The notes: generated by a model not told the origin, from the sequence alone. A stretch of 64,000 nucleotides of DNA from Molossus alvarezi (GCA_037176705.1 CM073886.1:12484501-12548500), one strand, 5' to 3'; shown: positions 41,561 to 51,811, numbered from the stretch's first letter. Made by a program: numbers and translations.

Positions 41561-42454
41561 ATGAAAGAACAGAACAAAACCCCAAGAAAAGAACTAAGCG
41601 AAATGGAGATAAGCAACCTAACAGATGCTGAGTTCAAAATACTGCTTATAAGGATGCTCAATGAACTCAGTGAGGGCCTCAAGAGCATAAAAAAGTACCA
41701 GTCAGAAATGATCGCTGCACAGTTAGAAACGAAGGCGGCTTTAACTGAAATAAAGAATAATTTACGTAGCTTCAATAATAGAGTACATAAATCCAAGGAG
41801 CAAACCATCGATTTGGAATATAAGGAAGCAAAAAACGCCCAACCAGAACAGCAAAAAGAAAAAAGAATCCAAAAAAATGAGGATAGTGTAAGGAGCCTCT
41901 GGGACAACTTCAAGCGTGCCAACATTCGCATCTTGGGGGTGCCGGAAGGAGAAGAGAGAGAACAAGAAATCGAAAACCTGTTTGGAACAATAATGGCAGA
42001 AAACTTTCCTAACTTGGTGAAGGAAACAGACATACAAGTCCAGGAAGCACAGAGAGTCCCAAACAAGATGAACCCCAAGAGGCCCACACCAAGACACATC
42101 ATCATCAAAATGCAAAAGGTTCAAGACAAAGAGAGAATCCTAAAAGCAGCAAGAGAAAGGCAGCTAGTTACCTACAAGGGAGTTCCCATTAGGCTGTCAG
42201 CTGATTTCTCAAAAGAAACTTTGCAGGCCAGAAGGGAGTGGCAAGAAATATTCAGAGTGATGAAAACCAAGAACCTACAACCAAGGTTACTCTATCCTGC
42301 AAAGCTGTCATTTAGAATCGATGGACATATAAAAACTTTCCCAGACAAGAAAAAGTTAAAGGAGTTCATCACTACCAAACCGTTATTATATGAAATTTTG
42401 AAGGGTCTTTTTAAAGAAAAAGATAAAATGTATGAACAAACAAAATGGCAGTGA
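41561..42454 (+). CDS. LINE-1 ORF1 protein (297 aa), intact
   Basis: L1 ORF1p is an RNA-binding nucleic-acid chaperone that trimerises and coats L1 RNA in cytoplasmic particles. The order of parts is visible: a polar N-terminus, a heptad-rich coiled coil at about residues 15-115 (ILLIRMLNELSEGLKSIKKY, KAALTEIKNNLRSFNNRVHK), an RRM core starting RANIRILGVPEGEE at about 120, RPTPRHIIIKMQ and the C-terminal domain ending about 285 (QARREWQEIF, LLYPAKLSFRIDGHIKTF). At 297 residues it is about 40 shorter than the human protein, mostly at the N-terminus. The ATG at 41561 is the first in frame before the coiled coil. After the stop there is no ORF2: L1 3' UTR begins at once. No frameshift or premature stop. 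Confidence 0.9.
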   Translation: MKEQNKTPRKELSEMEISNLTDAEFKILLIRMLNELSEGLKSIKKYQSEMIAAQLETKAALTEIKNNLRSFNNRVHKSKEQTIDLEYKEAKNAQPEQQKEKRIQKNEDSVRSLWDNFKRANIRILGVPEGEEREQEIENLFGTIMAENFPNLVKETDIQVQEAQRVPNKMNPKRPTPRHIIIKMQKVQDKERILKAARERQLVTYKGVPIRLSADFSKETLQARREWQEIFRVMKTKNLQPRLLYPAKLSFRIDGHIKTFPDKKKLKEFITTKPLLYEILKGLFKEKDKMYEQTKWQ

Positions 42455-42862
42455 ATACATATCTATCAACAATGGAATCTACAAACAAAATGAACAGGAA
42501 GAACAGGAACATTCTCATAGATACAGAGAACATTTTGTTGGTTGCCAGTTGGGAAAGGGGTTGAGGGAATGGATAAAAAAGGTGAAGGGATTAAGAAGCA
42601 CAAATTCATTGCTAGACTGACAAACCTCAAAGGGAAAGGGGTTGGGGGGGTGGGAAGAAATAAACCAAAGAACTTATATGCATAACCAATGGACACGGAC
42701 AATAGTTTGGGAAAAGGTGGGAGGGGGGCGGAAGTGGGGAGGAGGGGGTCAATGGGGGAAAAATGTGGAACATCTGTAATACATTTTACATCCAACAATA
42801 AAGATGTGGGAAAAAAAAAAAAAAAAAAAAGAAATATTACTAGATACAAAGAGAGAGATTTC

Positions 42863-43078
42863 AGCCCGGCCAGTGTGACTCAGTGGTTGAGCGTCAACCC
42901 ATGCACCAAGAAGTTGCTGGTTCAATTCCCAGTCAAGGCACATGCCCAGGTTGTGGGCCCGATACCCAGTAGGGGCAGGCAGGAGGCAGCCAACTGATGT
43001 TCTCTCTCATTGATGTTTCTATCTCCCTCTCCCTCTCACTTCCTCTCTTTCTAAAATTAATTTTTCAGAAAAATTTTT
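42863..43078 (+). mobile_element. Ves-B SINE
   Basis: GCCCGGCCAGTGTGACTC to CTAAAATTAATTTTTCAG. AGAGATTTCA duplicates at both edges; it landed 15 bases from the half-L1. Confidence 0.88.
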
Positions 43079-43219
43079 CAAAAAGAGATTTCATAATAAG
43101 TTCAATACACAAGGAATATATATAAAACTCAAAATGTGTATGCAAATAAACTATGGAGTCAAAGCACATAAAGCAAAGCTTGACAGAAACAAAGCAAAAC
43201 TTGACAGAAACAGAACAGA

Positions 43220-43412
43220 GCCATGGCTGGATTGGCTCAGCGGTAAAGTGTTGGCTCGTGGACCAATGAGTCACAGGTTCTATTCCAGCCAAGGGCACAT
43301 CAGTTGCAGTTCGTCGCCAGCCCTGGTCATAGTGGGGCAACCAGTTGATATGTCCCTCTCATATCGATGTTTCTCTCTCTCCCCTTTTCTCTCCCTCCCA
43401 CTCTATCCAAAG

Positions 43413-43444
<32 letters not shown>

Positions 43445-43468
43445 CTCAGGTGAGGATTTAAAAAAAAA
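43220..43468 (+). mobile_element. Ves-A SINE, older
   Basis: CATGGCTGGATTGGCTCAGC, GGTTCTATTCCAGCC, end CCTCAGGTGAGGATTTA10 after an AAAC-rich block. GAAAYAGAACAGAG flanks it. Confidence 0.82.
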
Positions 43469-43482
43469 AGAAATAGAACAGA

Positions 43483-43670
43483 GCCCTGGCTGATGTTTCT
43501 CAGTGGTTAGAGTGTTGGCCCCTACACTGAAGGGTCATGGGTTAGATTCCCAGTCAAGGGCAGGTACCTGGGTTGCAGGTTTGATGCCCAACCCCTATAG
43601 GGGCACGTGCGGGAGGCAACCAATCAATGTTTCTTTCTCTATCTCTTTTCACTCTCTCTAAAAAATAAAA
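43483..43670 (+). mobile_element. Ves SINE, older A-like
   Basis: GCCCTGGCTGATGTTTCTC to CTCTCTAAAAAATAAAATC; no GGTGAGGAT end. Confidence 0.8.
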
Positions 43671-43673
43671 TCA

Positions 43674-43850
43674 GCCCTGGCAGTTTGGCTCAGCAGCCCG
43701 CAGACCAGAGTCATGGGTTTGATTCTGGTCAAGGGTATGTACCTTGGTTGTGTTTCCATGGCCCTGGCTGGGGTCGTGTGGGAGGCAACTAATCAATGTT
43801 TCTCTCTCAAATTAATGTTTCTATCCCTCTAAGAAATCAATTTTAAAAAA
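43674..43850 (+). mobile_element. Ves-A-like SINE with internal deletions
   Basis: GCCCTGGCAGTTTGGCTCAG joins directly to CCCGCAGACCAGAG; end AAGAAATCAATTTTAAAAAA. Confidence 0.78.
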
Positions 43851-44049
43851 TTATCTATTTCTTAATCAAAATTGAGAGGCCAAAAAAGGTAAAAACCAAC
43901 ACAGAGGTAGTTACTGGCTGACTATAAGCCACAAAGCAGTAGCTTCCTTAATAAAGATGGGATCCCAAGAGGGTGATGCAACTGTCACCACTCAAGGGCA
44001 TACTGTAATTGAATTCTGCAAGACTTGGATGTACTTTCTTCCTTTTTTA

Positions 44050-44254
44050 TTTTAAATGTTTTTATTGATTTTTTAGAGAGAAAGGGAGAGATAGAAACAT
44101 CGATGTGAGAGAGAAGCATCCTTCAACCGCCTCCTGCATGCCCACCCACTGGGGATTAGACCCACAACCTGGGCATATGCCCTAATTGGGAATCGAACCG
44201 GCAACCTCTCAGTGCATGAAACGACTTTCAACCACTGAGTCACACCGGCCAGGC
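44050..44254 (-). mobile_element. Ves-B SINE
   Basis: Reversed tail TTTTTATTGATTTTTTAGAG to reversed head GAGTCACACCGGCCAGGC. Confidence 0.87.
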
Positions 44255-44614
44255 AACCCTTCTTTTTTTCTAACTACATCCACTCATTGCGGATCTCAAC
44301 AAGGCTCAGGGCTCTAAATACCATCAATATACTGATGACTTAAGAGACAGACTAAGGTAGAAGCTTCAGTGGCTTTTAAACCCAGTTTCAGAAATGTCAA
44401 ACCTCCTCTGAGCTCATTGCCATTTCTCTCCCCTCACTCCCTCTGCTCTAGCAATGCTATCTTTCTTGCTTCTCAGATCTTGCTTTTCCCTCTACCTGGA
44501 ATCGTTTTCCTCCAGGCATATAGATTTTGTTCTCACCTGCTTTAAATTTTTGTTTGAAAATCACTCTCTTGAATGAGACCGTCTCTGGCTATTCCTGTTA
44601 AAATCAAAACCCTC
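44255..44614. other. Intron 2, no recognisable element
   Basis: Nothing identified. Confidence 0.4.
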
Positions 44615-44615
44615 T

Positions 44616-44735
44616 GCAGACTCGATCCCCAGTGTGCAGGAAGCAGCAGATCAATGATGTTTCTCTCTCATTGATGTTTCTATCTCTCTCTTTCCCTCTC
44701 CTTCCTCTTTTTAAAACTCAATAAAAAGATATATT
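44616..44735 (+). mobile_element. Ves-B SINE, 5'-truncated
   Basis: Begins inside the body at GACTCGATCCCCAGTGTGC; end AAAACTCAATAAAAAGATAT. Confidence 0.75.
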
Positions 44736-44751
44736 TTTTAAAAAATAAATA

Positions 44752-44945
44752 AGCCCAGCCGGTGTGGCTCAGTGGTTGAGCATCAAGAGATCGCCGGTTC
44801 GATTCCCAGTCAGGGCACATGCCAGGTTGTGGGCCCGATCCCCGGTGGGGGACATGCAGGAGGCGGCCAATCGATGTTCTCTCTCTCTCTCTCATTCTCC
44901 CTCCCTCTCTCTCTAAAATCAATAAAGAAAAAAAAATTTAAATAA
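44752..44945 (+). mobile_element. Ves-B SINE with head deletion
   Basis: GCCCAGCCGGTGTGGCTC, GGTTGAGCATCAAGAGATCG (CGACCCATGCACC lost), end AAAATCAATAAAGAAAAA. Confidence 0.88.
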
Positions 44946-45203
44946 ATAAAACATAGTTTTTAAAAAAATTGTAAACCCTCCCTCTGCCCCTACTGCCCTT
45001 CCCCACCTTCTACTTTGCCATAGTACTTGTCACCATCTGAAACTATATTTTACTTATTTGTTCATCTTGTACCTCTCTTCCTATTAAAATATAAGCCCCG
45101 CAAGCAGAGATTTTTGTCTACTTTGTTCACTGTTGAACCTCCAGCTCCTAGAATAGTACTTGGCACATAGAAAGTACAGAATGAATGAATGAAATCAGTT
45201 TTT
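44946..45203. other. Intron 2, no recognisable element
   Basis: Nothing identified. Confidence 0.4.
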
Positions 45204-45220
45204 CTGTCAATTCTCCTTTT

Positions 45221-45390
45221 ATTTATTTATTTTAAATTGATTTTTGAAAGGAAGGAAGGGAGAGAGAGAGAGAGGGGCAAAAACATCCAAATGGAGATTG
45301 AACCCGCAACCTAGGTATGTGCTCCGACCAGGAATTGAACCTGTGACCTTCTGATGGGTGGGATAACCATCGAAGCCACACCAGCTAGGA
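45221..45390 (-). mobile_element. Ves-B-like SINE, shortened
   Basis: Reversed tail AAATTGATTTTTGAAAGG to GAAGCCACACCAGCTAGGA. CTGTCAATTCTCCTTT at 45204-45219 and 45391-45406. Confidence 0.82.
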
Positions 45391-45420
45391 CTGTCAATTC
45401 TCCTTTAAAAAAGGCAGCTT

Positions 45421-45648
45421 GCCCAGCCAATGTGGCTCAGTGGATTGAGCGTCATCCCATGGACTGAGAGGCCCTGGTTTGTTTCCAAGTCAGGGCACAT
45501 GCCCAGGTTGAAGGCTCGATCCCCAGAAGGAGGTGTGCAGGAGGCAGCTGATAGACGTTTCCCTCATATGTTGATGTTTCGCGCTCTCTCTCCCTGAAAA
45601 AAATAAATAAATGAAAACGTATTTTTTATAAATAAATTTAAAAAAAGA
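45421..45648 (+). mobile_element. Ves-B SINE
   Basis: GCCCAGCCAATGTGGCTC to CTGAAAAAAATAAATAAATG. It follows AAGGCAGCTT at 45411-45420. Confidence 0.85.
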
Positions 45649-45659
45649 AAAGAAAAAGA

Positions 45660-45882
45660 GCCCTGGCCAGTTTGGCCGCATCAGCCCACAGACCAGAGAG
45701 ACCTGGGTTCGGTTCCCGCTAGGGACACGTATCTCGGTTGCAGTTTGTCCAGGGCCCAGGTTGGGGTCGTGTGGGTGGCAACCAGTTGATGTGTCTCTCT
45801 CGCATCGTTGTTTCTCTCTCTCTCTTCCTCTCTCCCTCCCTCCCGCTCTGTCTGTAGATAAATGCAAAAAAAACAAAAAAAC
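45660..45882 (+). mobile_element. Ves-A SINE, head deletion
   Basis: GCCCTGGCCAGTTTGGCCGC (box A region lost), end TCTGTCTGTAGATAAATGC with AAAC-rich tail. Confidence 0.85.
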
Positions 45883-45896
45883 AAAAGAGGCAGCTT

Positions 45897-46432
45897 GCCC
45901 TGGCTGGTTTGGCTCAGTGATTAGAGCGACAGCCCATGGACAAAAGAGTTACGGGTTAGATTCCTGGTCAAGGACACATGCCTCAGTTGCAGGTTCAATC
46001 CATGGCCCCCATAAGGGTCATGCAGGAGGCAACCAATCCATGTGTCTCTCTCACATGTATTTTTTTTTCTTTTTTTTTTTTTTTTTATCCTCACCCGAGG
46101 ACATTTTTCCATTTTTTGTTCAGATAGAGCGGGAGGGAGAGAGAGAGAGAGAAACATCGATGTGAAAGGGACACATCGAGTGGCTGCCACCCGCACGACC
46201 AACCAGGGCCGGGGACAAACTGCAACCAAGGTACGTGCCCTTAGCGGGAACCGAACCCGGGTCTCTCTGTACCACAGGCCGACACTCCAACCGCTGAGCC
46301 AAACCGGCCAGGGCTGTATTTTTTTTCTGTCTCTCCCCCTTCCTCCCTCCCACTTTATCTAAAAATCAATGGAAAAATATCCTTGGGTGAGGAAATTAAA
46401 ACAATAAATTAAATTAAATTAAATTAAAATAA
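45897..46432 (+). mobile_element. Ves-A SINE, split by a nested Ves-A
   Basis: GCCCTGGCTGGTTTGGCTC to 46055, resumed at 46329 with TCTCTCCCCCTTCC and ended TCCTTGGGTGAGGAAATT with a TTAAA-type tail. AGAGGCAGCTT precedes and AGGAGCAGCT follows. Confidence 0.85.
46071..46314 (-). mobile_element. Ves-A SINE nested in a Ves-A
   Basis: Reversed tail TATCCTCACCCGAGGACA to reversed head GAGCCAAACCGGCCAGGGC, close to consensus. TGTATTTTTTTTTCT / TGTATTTTTTTTCT flank it. Confidence 0.92.
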
Positions 46433-46653
46433 ATAAGGAGCAGCTATATTTGAACCACAAAGTACAGATATTTTTCCCTGTCTGCTCAGACATAGCTTTT
46501 CTTAGACATGTGCAACATTGTCCTTTAGTCTCTTTTTGTTCTTCAAAAACTCCAAAACACTGTGATCATATAATAAGTAGTTCATTACCAGAATAGGGAT
46601 CAATTATCATCTCTAAAATGAACAAATGGCCCTTAAGAAGATCCAGTAAAAAA
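46433..46653. other. Intron 2, short unassigned gap
   Basis: Nothing identified. Confidence 0.4.
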
Positions 46654-46664
46654 ATCAAGAGTTA

Positions 46665-46912
46665 GCCCTGGTCAGTTTGGCTCAGCGGTTAGAGCATCAG
46701 CCTGCAGTCCAGAGAGACCTGGGTTCAGTTTCCATTAGGGGCACATGCCTCAGTTGCAGTTTGTCCCTGGCCCAGTTGGGTCCTGTGGGAGGCAGCCACC
46801 TGATGTGTCCTTTTCACGTCGATGTTTTTCTCTCTCTCTACTCCTCTCTCCTTCCTACTCTGTCTGAACAAAAAAATGGAGAAATGTCCTAAGGTGAGGA
46901 CAAAAAAAAAAT
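46665..46912 (+). mobile_element. Ves-A SINE
   Basis: GCCCTGGTCAGTTTGGCTC to TCCTAAGGTGAGGACA9. ATCAAGAGTTA at 46654-46664 and 46917-46927. Confidence 0.9.
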
Positions 46913-46927
46913 CAAAATCAAGAGTTA

Positions 46928-47150
46928 GCCTGGCCAGTGTGGCTCAGTTGGCAGAGTGCTGTCCCATGCACCAAGAGGTCACTGGTTCAATTCTCCGTTC
47001 AGTGTACATGTCCAGGTTACAAGCTCGATCCCCAGTAGGGGGTGGGCAGGAGGCAGCCAATCAATGTTTCTCTCTCGTCACTATTTCTCTCTCTCTCCCA
47101 CTCCCTTCCTCTCTCTGAAAGCAATAAAAACGTATTTTTAAAAAAAGGAA
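46928..47150 (+). mobile_element. Ves-B SINE, older
   Basis: GCCTGGCCAGTGTGGCTCAG to GAAAGCAATAAAAACG. ACCAAGAGTTA at 47152-47162 is the third copy of this target word. Confidence 0.85.
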
Positions 47151-47342
47151 AACCAAGAGTTACACAAGATTGAGAAACAGTACCACATCTACCCAAAGAC
47201 ACCAACCCTTCAGCTATGTCTAACATAAGCAGGACTAAATGTGCTCTTGAAAAGTTATGTATATGCATATAACTTTTATTCACTGAGTAGATCTCAAAAG
47301 TACTAGGCACCCCAAAGTAAATTTTCATTAAAAAGAATCTTT

Positions 47343-47590
47343 CCCTGGCTAGTGTGTCCAAATGGTTAGAGCGTTGGTCTGTGTACTGAAGGGTTTCGGG
47401 TTTGATTCCGTCAAGAGCACATACTTGGATTACAGGTTCGATCCCAGCCCCTGGTCGGGGAACATGCAGGAGGCAACCAATCAACGTGTATCCCTCATGT
47501 CAATGTTTCTCCCCGCCCCATTACCGTCTACTTTCTCAAAAAAATCAATGGGAAAAAAATATCCTTGGGTGAGGATTAACAAACAAAAAG
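47343..47590 (+). mobile_element. Ves-A SINE, older
   Basis: CCCTGGCTAGTGTGTCCAAA to TCCTTGGGTGAGGATTAAC. Confidence 0.85.
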
Positions 47591-47591
47591 A

Positions 47592-47860
47592 GCCCTAACC
47601 AGTTTGGCTCAGCAGTTAGAGCACTGGACCATAGACTAGAGGATCATGCATGGGTTCAATTCCCAGTCAAGGGCATGTACCTGAGTTGCAGATTTGATCC
47701 CCAGCCTTAGTCTAGGGTCATGTGGGAGGCAACCAGTCAATAGGTCTGTCTCACATCAATGTTTCTTTCTCTCTCTGCCTCCCTCCCTTTCTCCCTTCCA
47801 CTCTGTCTAAAAATCAATGGAAAAATATCCTCGGGTGAGGATTAACAATAACAAAAAAGA
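47592..47860 (+). mobile_element. Ves-A SINE, older
   Basis: GCCCTAACCAGTTTGGCTC to TCCTCGGGTGAGGATTAAC. AAAAAGAATCYTTTC frames this copy and its left neighbour together. Confidence 0.87.
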
Positions 47861-48277
47861 ATCCTTTCACAATGCTACCACCTCCAAATTACATATTTTA
47901 TGATAGTCACATTAGACCTCCCCTAAATAGCTGTGCTCCCCATCTCCTTTTCCTTCACTGAAGTTCTCCTCAAAGAATTATTCTCTTCCTTTTGTAATTA
48001 AAGAAAGTTTTGCAAACTAGGTCCAACTCTATAATCATAGAAACAAAGAACAGTCTTTCTCCCACATATATGCAGGACTCCTTGGCAAACTAACTAACAT
48101 GTTACCGTACTGAGTGATGGGTATGAAGCATGACACTACAAACAAAAATTGTCTGAGCAACGATTAAGGTGCAGTTAGGCCCCAGGGCCCTGTTCTCACC
48201 AACATCCAGTATAGTCATACAACTATCCCTTACATACCTTGTAGGACACAGCACAGTCCCAGTAAAAATGAATCTGC
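47861..48277. other. Intron 2, no recognisable element
   Basis: Nothing identified. Confidence 0.4.
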
Positions 48278-48278
48278 A

Positions 48279-48481
48279 CCCTGGCCAGTGTGGCTCAGTT
48301 GGTTGGATCCTCATCACATACACCAAAGGGTGGCCGGTTGGATTCCCAGTCGAACTCAGGTTGCGGGTGCAATCCCCGGGCGAGGTGCATGAGGGAGGAA
48401 ACTGATCAATGTTTCTCTCTCTCTCAATCCCCCATCTTCCCTCCCTTCATATCTCTAACATCAACTAAAAAAAAAAAAAAG
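48279..48481 (+). mobile_element. Ves-B/C-like SINE, older
   Basis: ACCCTGGCCAGTGTGGCTC, GGTTGGATTCCCAGTCGAAC, end TAACATCAACTAAAAAAAA. Confidence 0.78.
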
Positions 48482-48740
48482 ATCTGAAAGGCAAAAGTCT
48501 AATATGGGAATATCAGTGCAGGGGAAAATAAAGGGATTAGGACTAAAAACAGAGAAATTAGGTGAAAGTCTGTATTTTCAACTGGGAAACCCAATTCCTT
48601 CACCTATTCAGATCTAGAATGCAACAGCCAGCCCCTCAAGAAGGAGACTAAAACATCCCTCTCAGTGGTAAGCAAATCATCCCTGAGAAAAGACCTCTAG
48701 ATACTGACATTTGGGGACCCTCAAGCAAAAAAGCCAGCTG

Positions 48741-48991
48741 GCCCTGGTCGGTTTGGCTCAGCGGTTAGAGCGTTGGCCTGTGGTCCAGACCCGGGTTTGG
48801 TTCCCACTAAAGGCACATACCTCAGTTGCAGTTTGTCCCCAGCCCCGTCTGGGGTCGTGTGGGTGGCAATCAGTCGATGTGTCTCTCTCATATCCATGTT
48901 TCTCTCTCTCTCTCTTCCTCCCTCTCTCCCTCCCGCTCTATCTGAACAAAAAATGGAAAAATGTCCTTGGGTGAGGATAAAAAAAAAAAAA
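48741..48991 (+). mobile_element. Ves-A SINE
   Basis: GCCCTGGTCGGTTTGGCTC to TCCTTGGGTGAGGATA12. AAAAAAGCCAGCTGG flanks it. Confidence 0.93.
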
Positions 48992-49081
48992 GCCAGCTGG
49001 CAGCCTGAACACACCAAGTATACCAATCAACAAGCTCCCCCCCCCCCGCTTATTTATTTATTTTAATTTTTTTATTATTTT

Positions 49082-49320
49082 TTTAATCCTCACGAGGACA
49101 TTTTTGCATTTATCTTCAGACAGAGTAGGAGCGAAAGAGGGACAAAGAGAGAGAGAGAAACATCGATGTGAGAGAGACACATCGAGTGGCTGCCACCCAC
49201 ACCACCCCAACAGGGGCCGGGGACAAACTGCAACCTAGGTATATGCCCTTAGCGGGAACTGAACCTGGGACTCTCTACTCCACAGGCTGACATTCTAACC
49301 GCTGAGCCAAACCAGCCAGG
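49082..49320 (-). mobile_element. Ves-A SINE
   Basis: Reversed tail AATCCTCACGAGGACA (loop deleted, stem kept) to reversed head GAGCCAAACCAGCCAGGG. Confidence 0.9.
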
Positions 49321-49394
49321 GATTATATATTTAAGAAGTGTGGGGTTTTTTTGTTTTTGTTTTTTTAAAGAGCAGTGATTTATTTTATTTTATT

Positions 49395-49638
49395 TTTTAT
49401 TTCTCACCTGAGAATATTTTTCTATTTATCATCACACAGAGTGGGAGGGAGGGGGAGAGAGAGAGAGACAGAGAGAAATATCGATGTGATAGAGCCACAT
49501 CGAATGTTTGCCTCCCGCACGACCCAACCAGGGCTGAGGACAAACCGCAACCGAGGTACTTGCCCTTGACCAGAATCAAACCCGCGACTCATTGCTCTGC
49601 AGGTCGACTCTCTAACCACTGAGCCAAACCGGCCAGGG
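49395..49638 (-). mobile_element. Ves-A SINE
   Basis: Reversed tail TTCTCACCTGAGAATA (both stem sides changed together) to reversed head GAGCCAAACCGGCCAGGG. Confidence 0.9.
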
Positions 49639-49647
49639 TTGTTTTGT

Positions 49648-49823
49648 TTTTTTAGAAAGAGAGGAAGGGAGAGGGAGTGAGAAAGAGAGAGAGACACTGA
49701 TTTGCGGTTCTATATATGTATGCATTCATGGGTTGATTCTTGTATGTGCCCTGACTGGGGATCAAAACCACAACCCTGGCGTATCAGGAAGATACTCTAA
49801 CCAACTGAGCTACCTGGCCACAC
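49648..49823 (-). mobile_element. Ves-C-like older tRNA SINE
   Basis: GA-rich block, TATGTATGCATTCATGGGTT, GTATCAGGAAGATACTC, reversed head ACTGAGCTACCTGGCCA. Confidence 0.72.
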
Positions 49824-50292
49824 AAAGCTTTTAACCAGCATCTCCATTGCCTCCCAGTCAAAAAAAAGAGAATAGCCAGGATCATCATTTGGATAAAATT
49901 TTAAGCAAGAAAGACAGAATTCAAAATAAACCCATAACAAAAGAACTCAGAGAACACAAATACCATACTATGCAGGAAGCAGGACAACAATTAAGATATT
50001 ATAATTAACATCTTCAAAAAGACTTTTAAATGTTGATTCATGAACAAAAATAGAATTTTAAGAGAGTATATTCAGAAAACAAGGGCAGAAAAATTTAATA
50101 GACAGTTCTGAAAACATAATTTTTAAAAATGAAAAATAAAAAAGAAAGATATTTAAAATTGAAATGCTCATTCCAGATGGTCCAACATCTAAATAATAGA
50201 GGCTCTAAAATGAGAAAACAGTGGAAATAAAAAACAGGATATTATCAAAGAAATAATATTTAACAAATTCCCAGAATTGAAGGGTAAGTTTC
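49824..50292. other. Intron 2, A-rich, no recognisable element
   Basis: Nothing identified. Confidence 0.4.
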
Positions 50293-50293
50293 T

Positions 50294-50527
50294 TTTTTTT
50301 TATCCTCATCCGAGGATATTTTTCCATTTTTTGTACAGATAGAGTGGGAGGGAGAGAGAGAGAGAAACATCGACGTGAAGGGACATATCGAGTGGCTGCC
50401 ACCCGCACGACCAACCAGGGCCGGGGACAAACTGCAACCGAAGTACGTGCCCTTAGCGGGAACCGAACCTGGGTCTCTCCAGACCGCAGGCCGACGCTCT
50501 AACTGCTGAGCCAAACCGGCCAGGGCA
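50294..50527 (-). mobile_element. Ves-A SINE
   Basis: Reversed tail TATCCTCATCCGAGGATA to reversed head GAGCCAAACCGGCCAGGGC, very close to consensus. AAGGRTAAGTTTCTT flanks it. Confidence 0.93.
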
Positions 50528-50651
50528 AGGATAAGTTTCTTAAGCACAATAAAAGAAAAAAGCCCCAGGATTCCAGGCACGTTGGTAGCTTTCCAGTCAA
50601 GGTAAATGCAGTATTTGAATCCTCCCACAACCACATCAAAATTACACTAAA

Positions 50652-50848
50652 CACCCTGACCAGTTTGGCTCACTGGTTGGCGCATTGGCCCATGGACCGA
50701 AGGGTGGTGGGTTCAATTCCCAGTCCTTCCCCTCGGGGTCATATGGGAGACAGCCAATCAATGTGTCTCTATCACATCGATGTTTCTCTCTCCCTACCCC
50801 CTCCCTTCCACTCTGTCTAAAAATCAATGGAAAAATATCCATTAAAAA
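50652..50848 (+). mobile_element. Ves-A SINE, shortened
   Basis: ACCCTGACCAGTTTGGCTC to AATCAATGGAAAAATATCC; the region after box B is partly lost and the GGTGAGGAT end is missing. Confidence 0.82.
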
Positions 50849-50902
50849 AACAATTTACACCAAACTATAGTACAACAATCATTGAGAACCACCTAAAATC
50901 TA

Positions 50903-51018
50903 GCCAGTTTGATTCCTGGTCAGGGCATGTGCCTAGGCCAAATACCCAGTGGCAGAGCATGCAAGGCGGCACCCAGTCAATGTTCTCTCTCATTGATGTT
51001 TCTAAACAAAACAAAAAA
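50903..51018 (+). mobile_element. Ves-B SINE, head lost
   Basis: Starts at AGCCAGTTTGATTCCTGG and ends ATTGATGTTTCTAAACAAAA. Confidence 0.72.
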
Positions 51019-51078
51019 AACTAAGATCATATCAAAAGGAAACATTCACAGTTATCCTTTCTAAAGAAAATAATATGC

Positions 51079-51349
51079 GCCCTGGCCGGTTTTGCTCAGT
51101 GGTTAGAGCGTCGGCCTGCGGTCCAGAGAGACCCGGGTTCGGTTCCCGCTAAGGGCATGTACCTCGGTTGCAGTTTGTCCCCGGCCCTGGTTGGTCGTGC
51201 GGGAGGCAACCAGTCAATGTATCCCTCCCATGTCGATGTTTCTCTCTCTCATCCTTTCTCTCCCTCTCTCCCTCTCCCACTCTATCTGAAGATAAATAGA
51301 AAAATATCCTCAGGTGAGGATTAATAAAATTAAATTTAAAAAAAAAAAG
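51079..51349 (+). mobile_element. Ves-A SINE
   Basis: GCCCTGGCCGGTTTTGCTC to TCCTCAGGTGAGGATTAA with a TTAAA tail. Confidence 0.92.
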
Positions 51350-51596
51350 AAAAGTTTCACAAAACTCAGATCTTCTTGTAATATATTTTGTATGTATTTT
51401 AATAATATACTTTCTGATTATAAAGAAATGTATTTTATAGGAATTTGGAAATGTAAAAAACAAAGAAATAAAGAAAATAAAAAGCCTATGTTCTTCAACT
51501 GTACAAAAAAAATCTCTGTGCAACTAACCCTGCTATGGGACATTCAAGTTATTGTTATCTGTTACAGACAAGACTGCAAGCTACGCAATTTTTTCT
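51350..51596. other. Intron 2, short unassigned gap
   Basis: Nothing identified. Confidence 0.4.
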
Positions 51597-51599
51597 AAA

Positions 51600-51811
51600 T
51601 TTTTTTTTCCTTTATTGATTTTAGAGAGAGGAAATGAGAGGAAGAGAGAGACAGAAACATCGATGAGAGAGAACATGGATTGGCCACGTCCTGCATGCCC
51701 CCCACTGGGGATTTCACCCACAACCTGGGCATGTGTTCTGACCAGGAATCGAACTGGAGACCTCTGGGTGCATGGGTCAATGCTCAATCACTGAGTCACA
51801 CCGGCTGGACT
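51600..51811 (-). mobile_element. Ves-B SINE
   Basis: Reversed tail TCCTTTATTGATTTTAGAG to reversed head GAGTCACACCGGCTGGAC. Confidence 0.87.

Larger units (their letters stand above)
40605..42848 (+). mobile_element. Half-L1 (HAL1-type) retrotransposon, complete
   Basis: A structurally complete L1 derivative without ORF2. It starts GGGGACTTCCGGTCAAGATG, the usual L1 5' end with a YY1-like site, continues as a GC-rich 5' UTR of about 930 bases, has ORF1 at 41561-42454, then an L1 3' UTR of about 350 bases with AACCAATGGACACGGACAAT, a G-rich polypurine tract, AATAAA at 42797-42802 and a 20-base A-tail. A perfect 20-base target duplication (ATATTACTAGATACA in its middle) lies at 40605-40624 and 42829-42848. 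The perfect duplication, intact ORF and long tail indicate a young insertion. It needs L1 reverse transcriptase in trans. It is antisense to AXIN1. Confidence 0.9.

Noticed and set aside
41494..42108. 204-codon open frame on the minus strand
   Set aside because: It is the exact antisense of the intact L1 ORF1 and has no protein character of its own.
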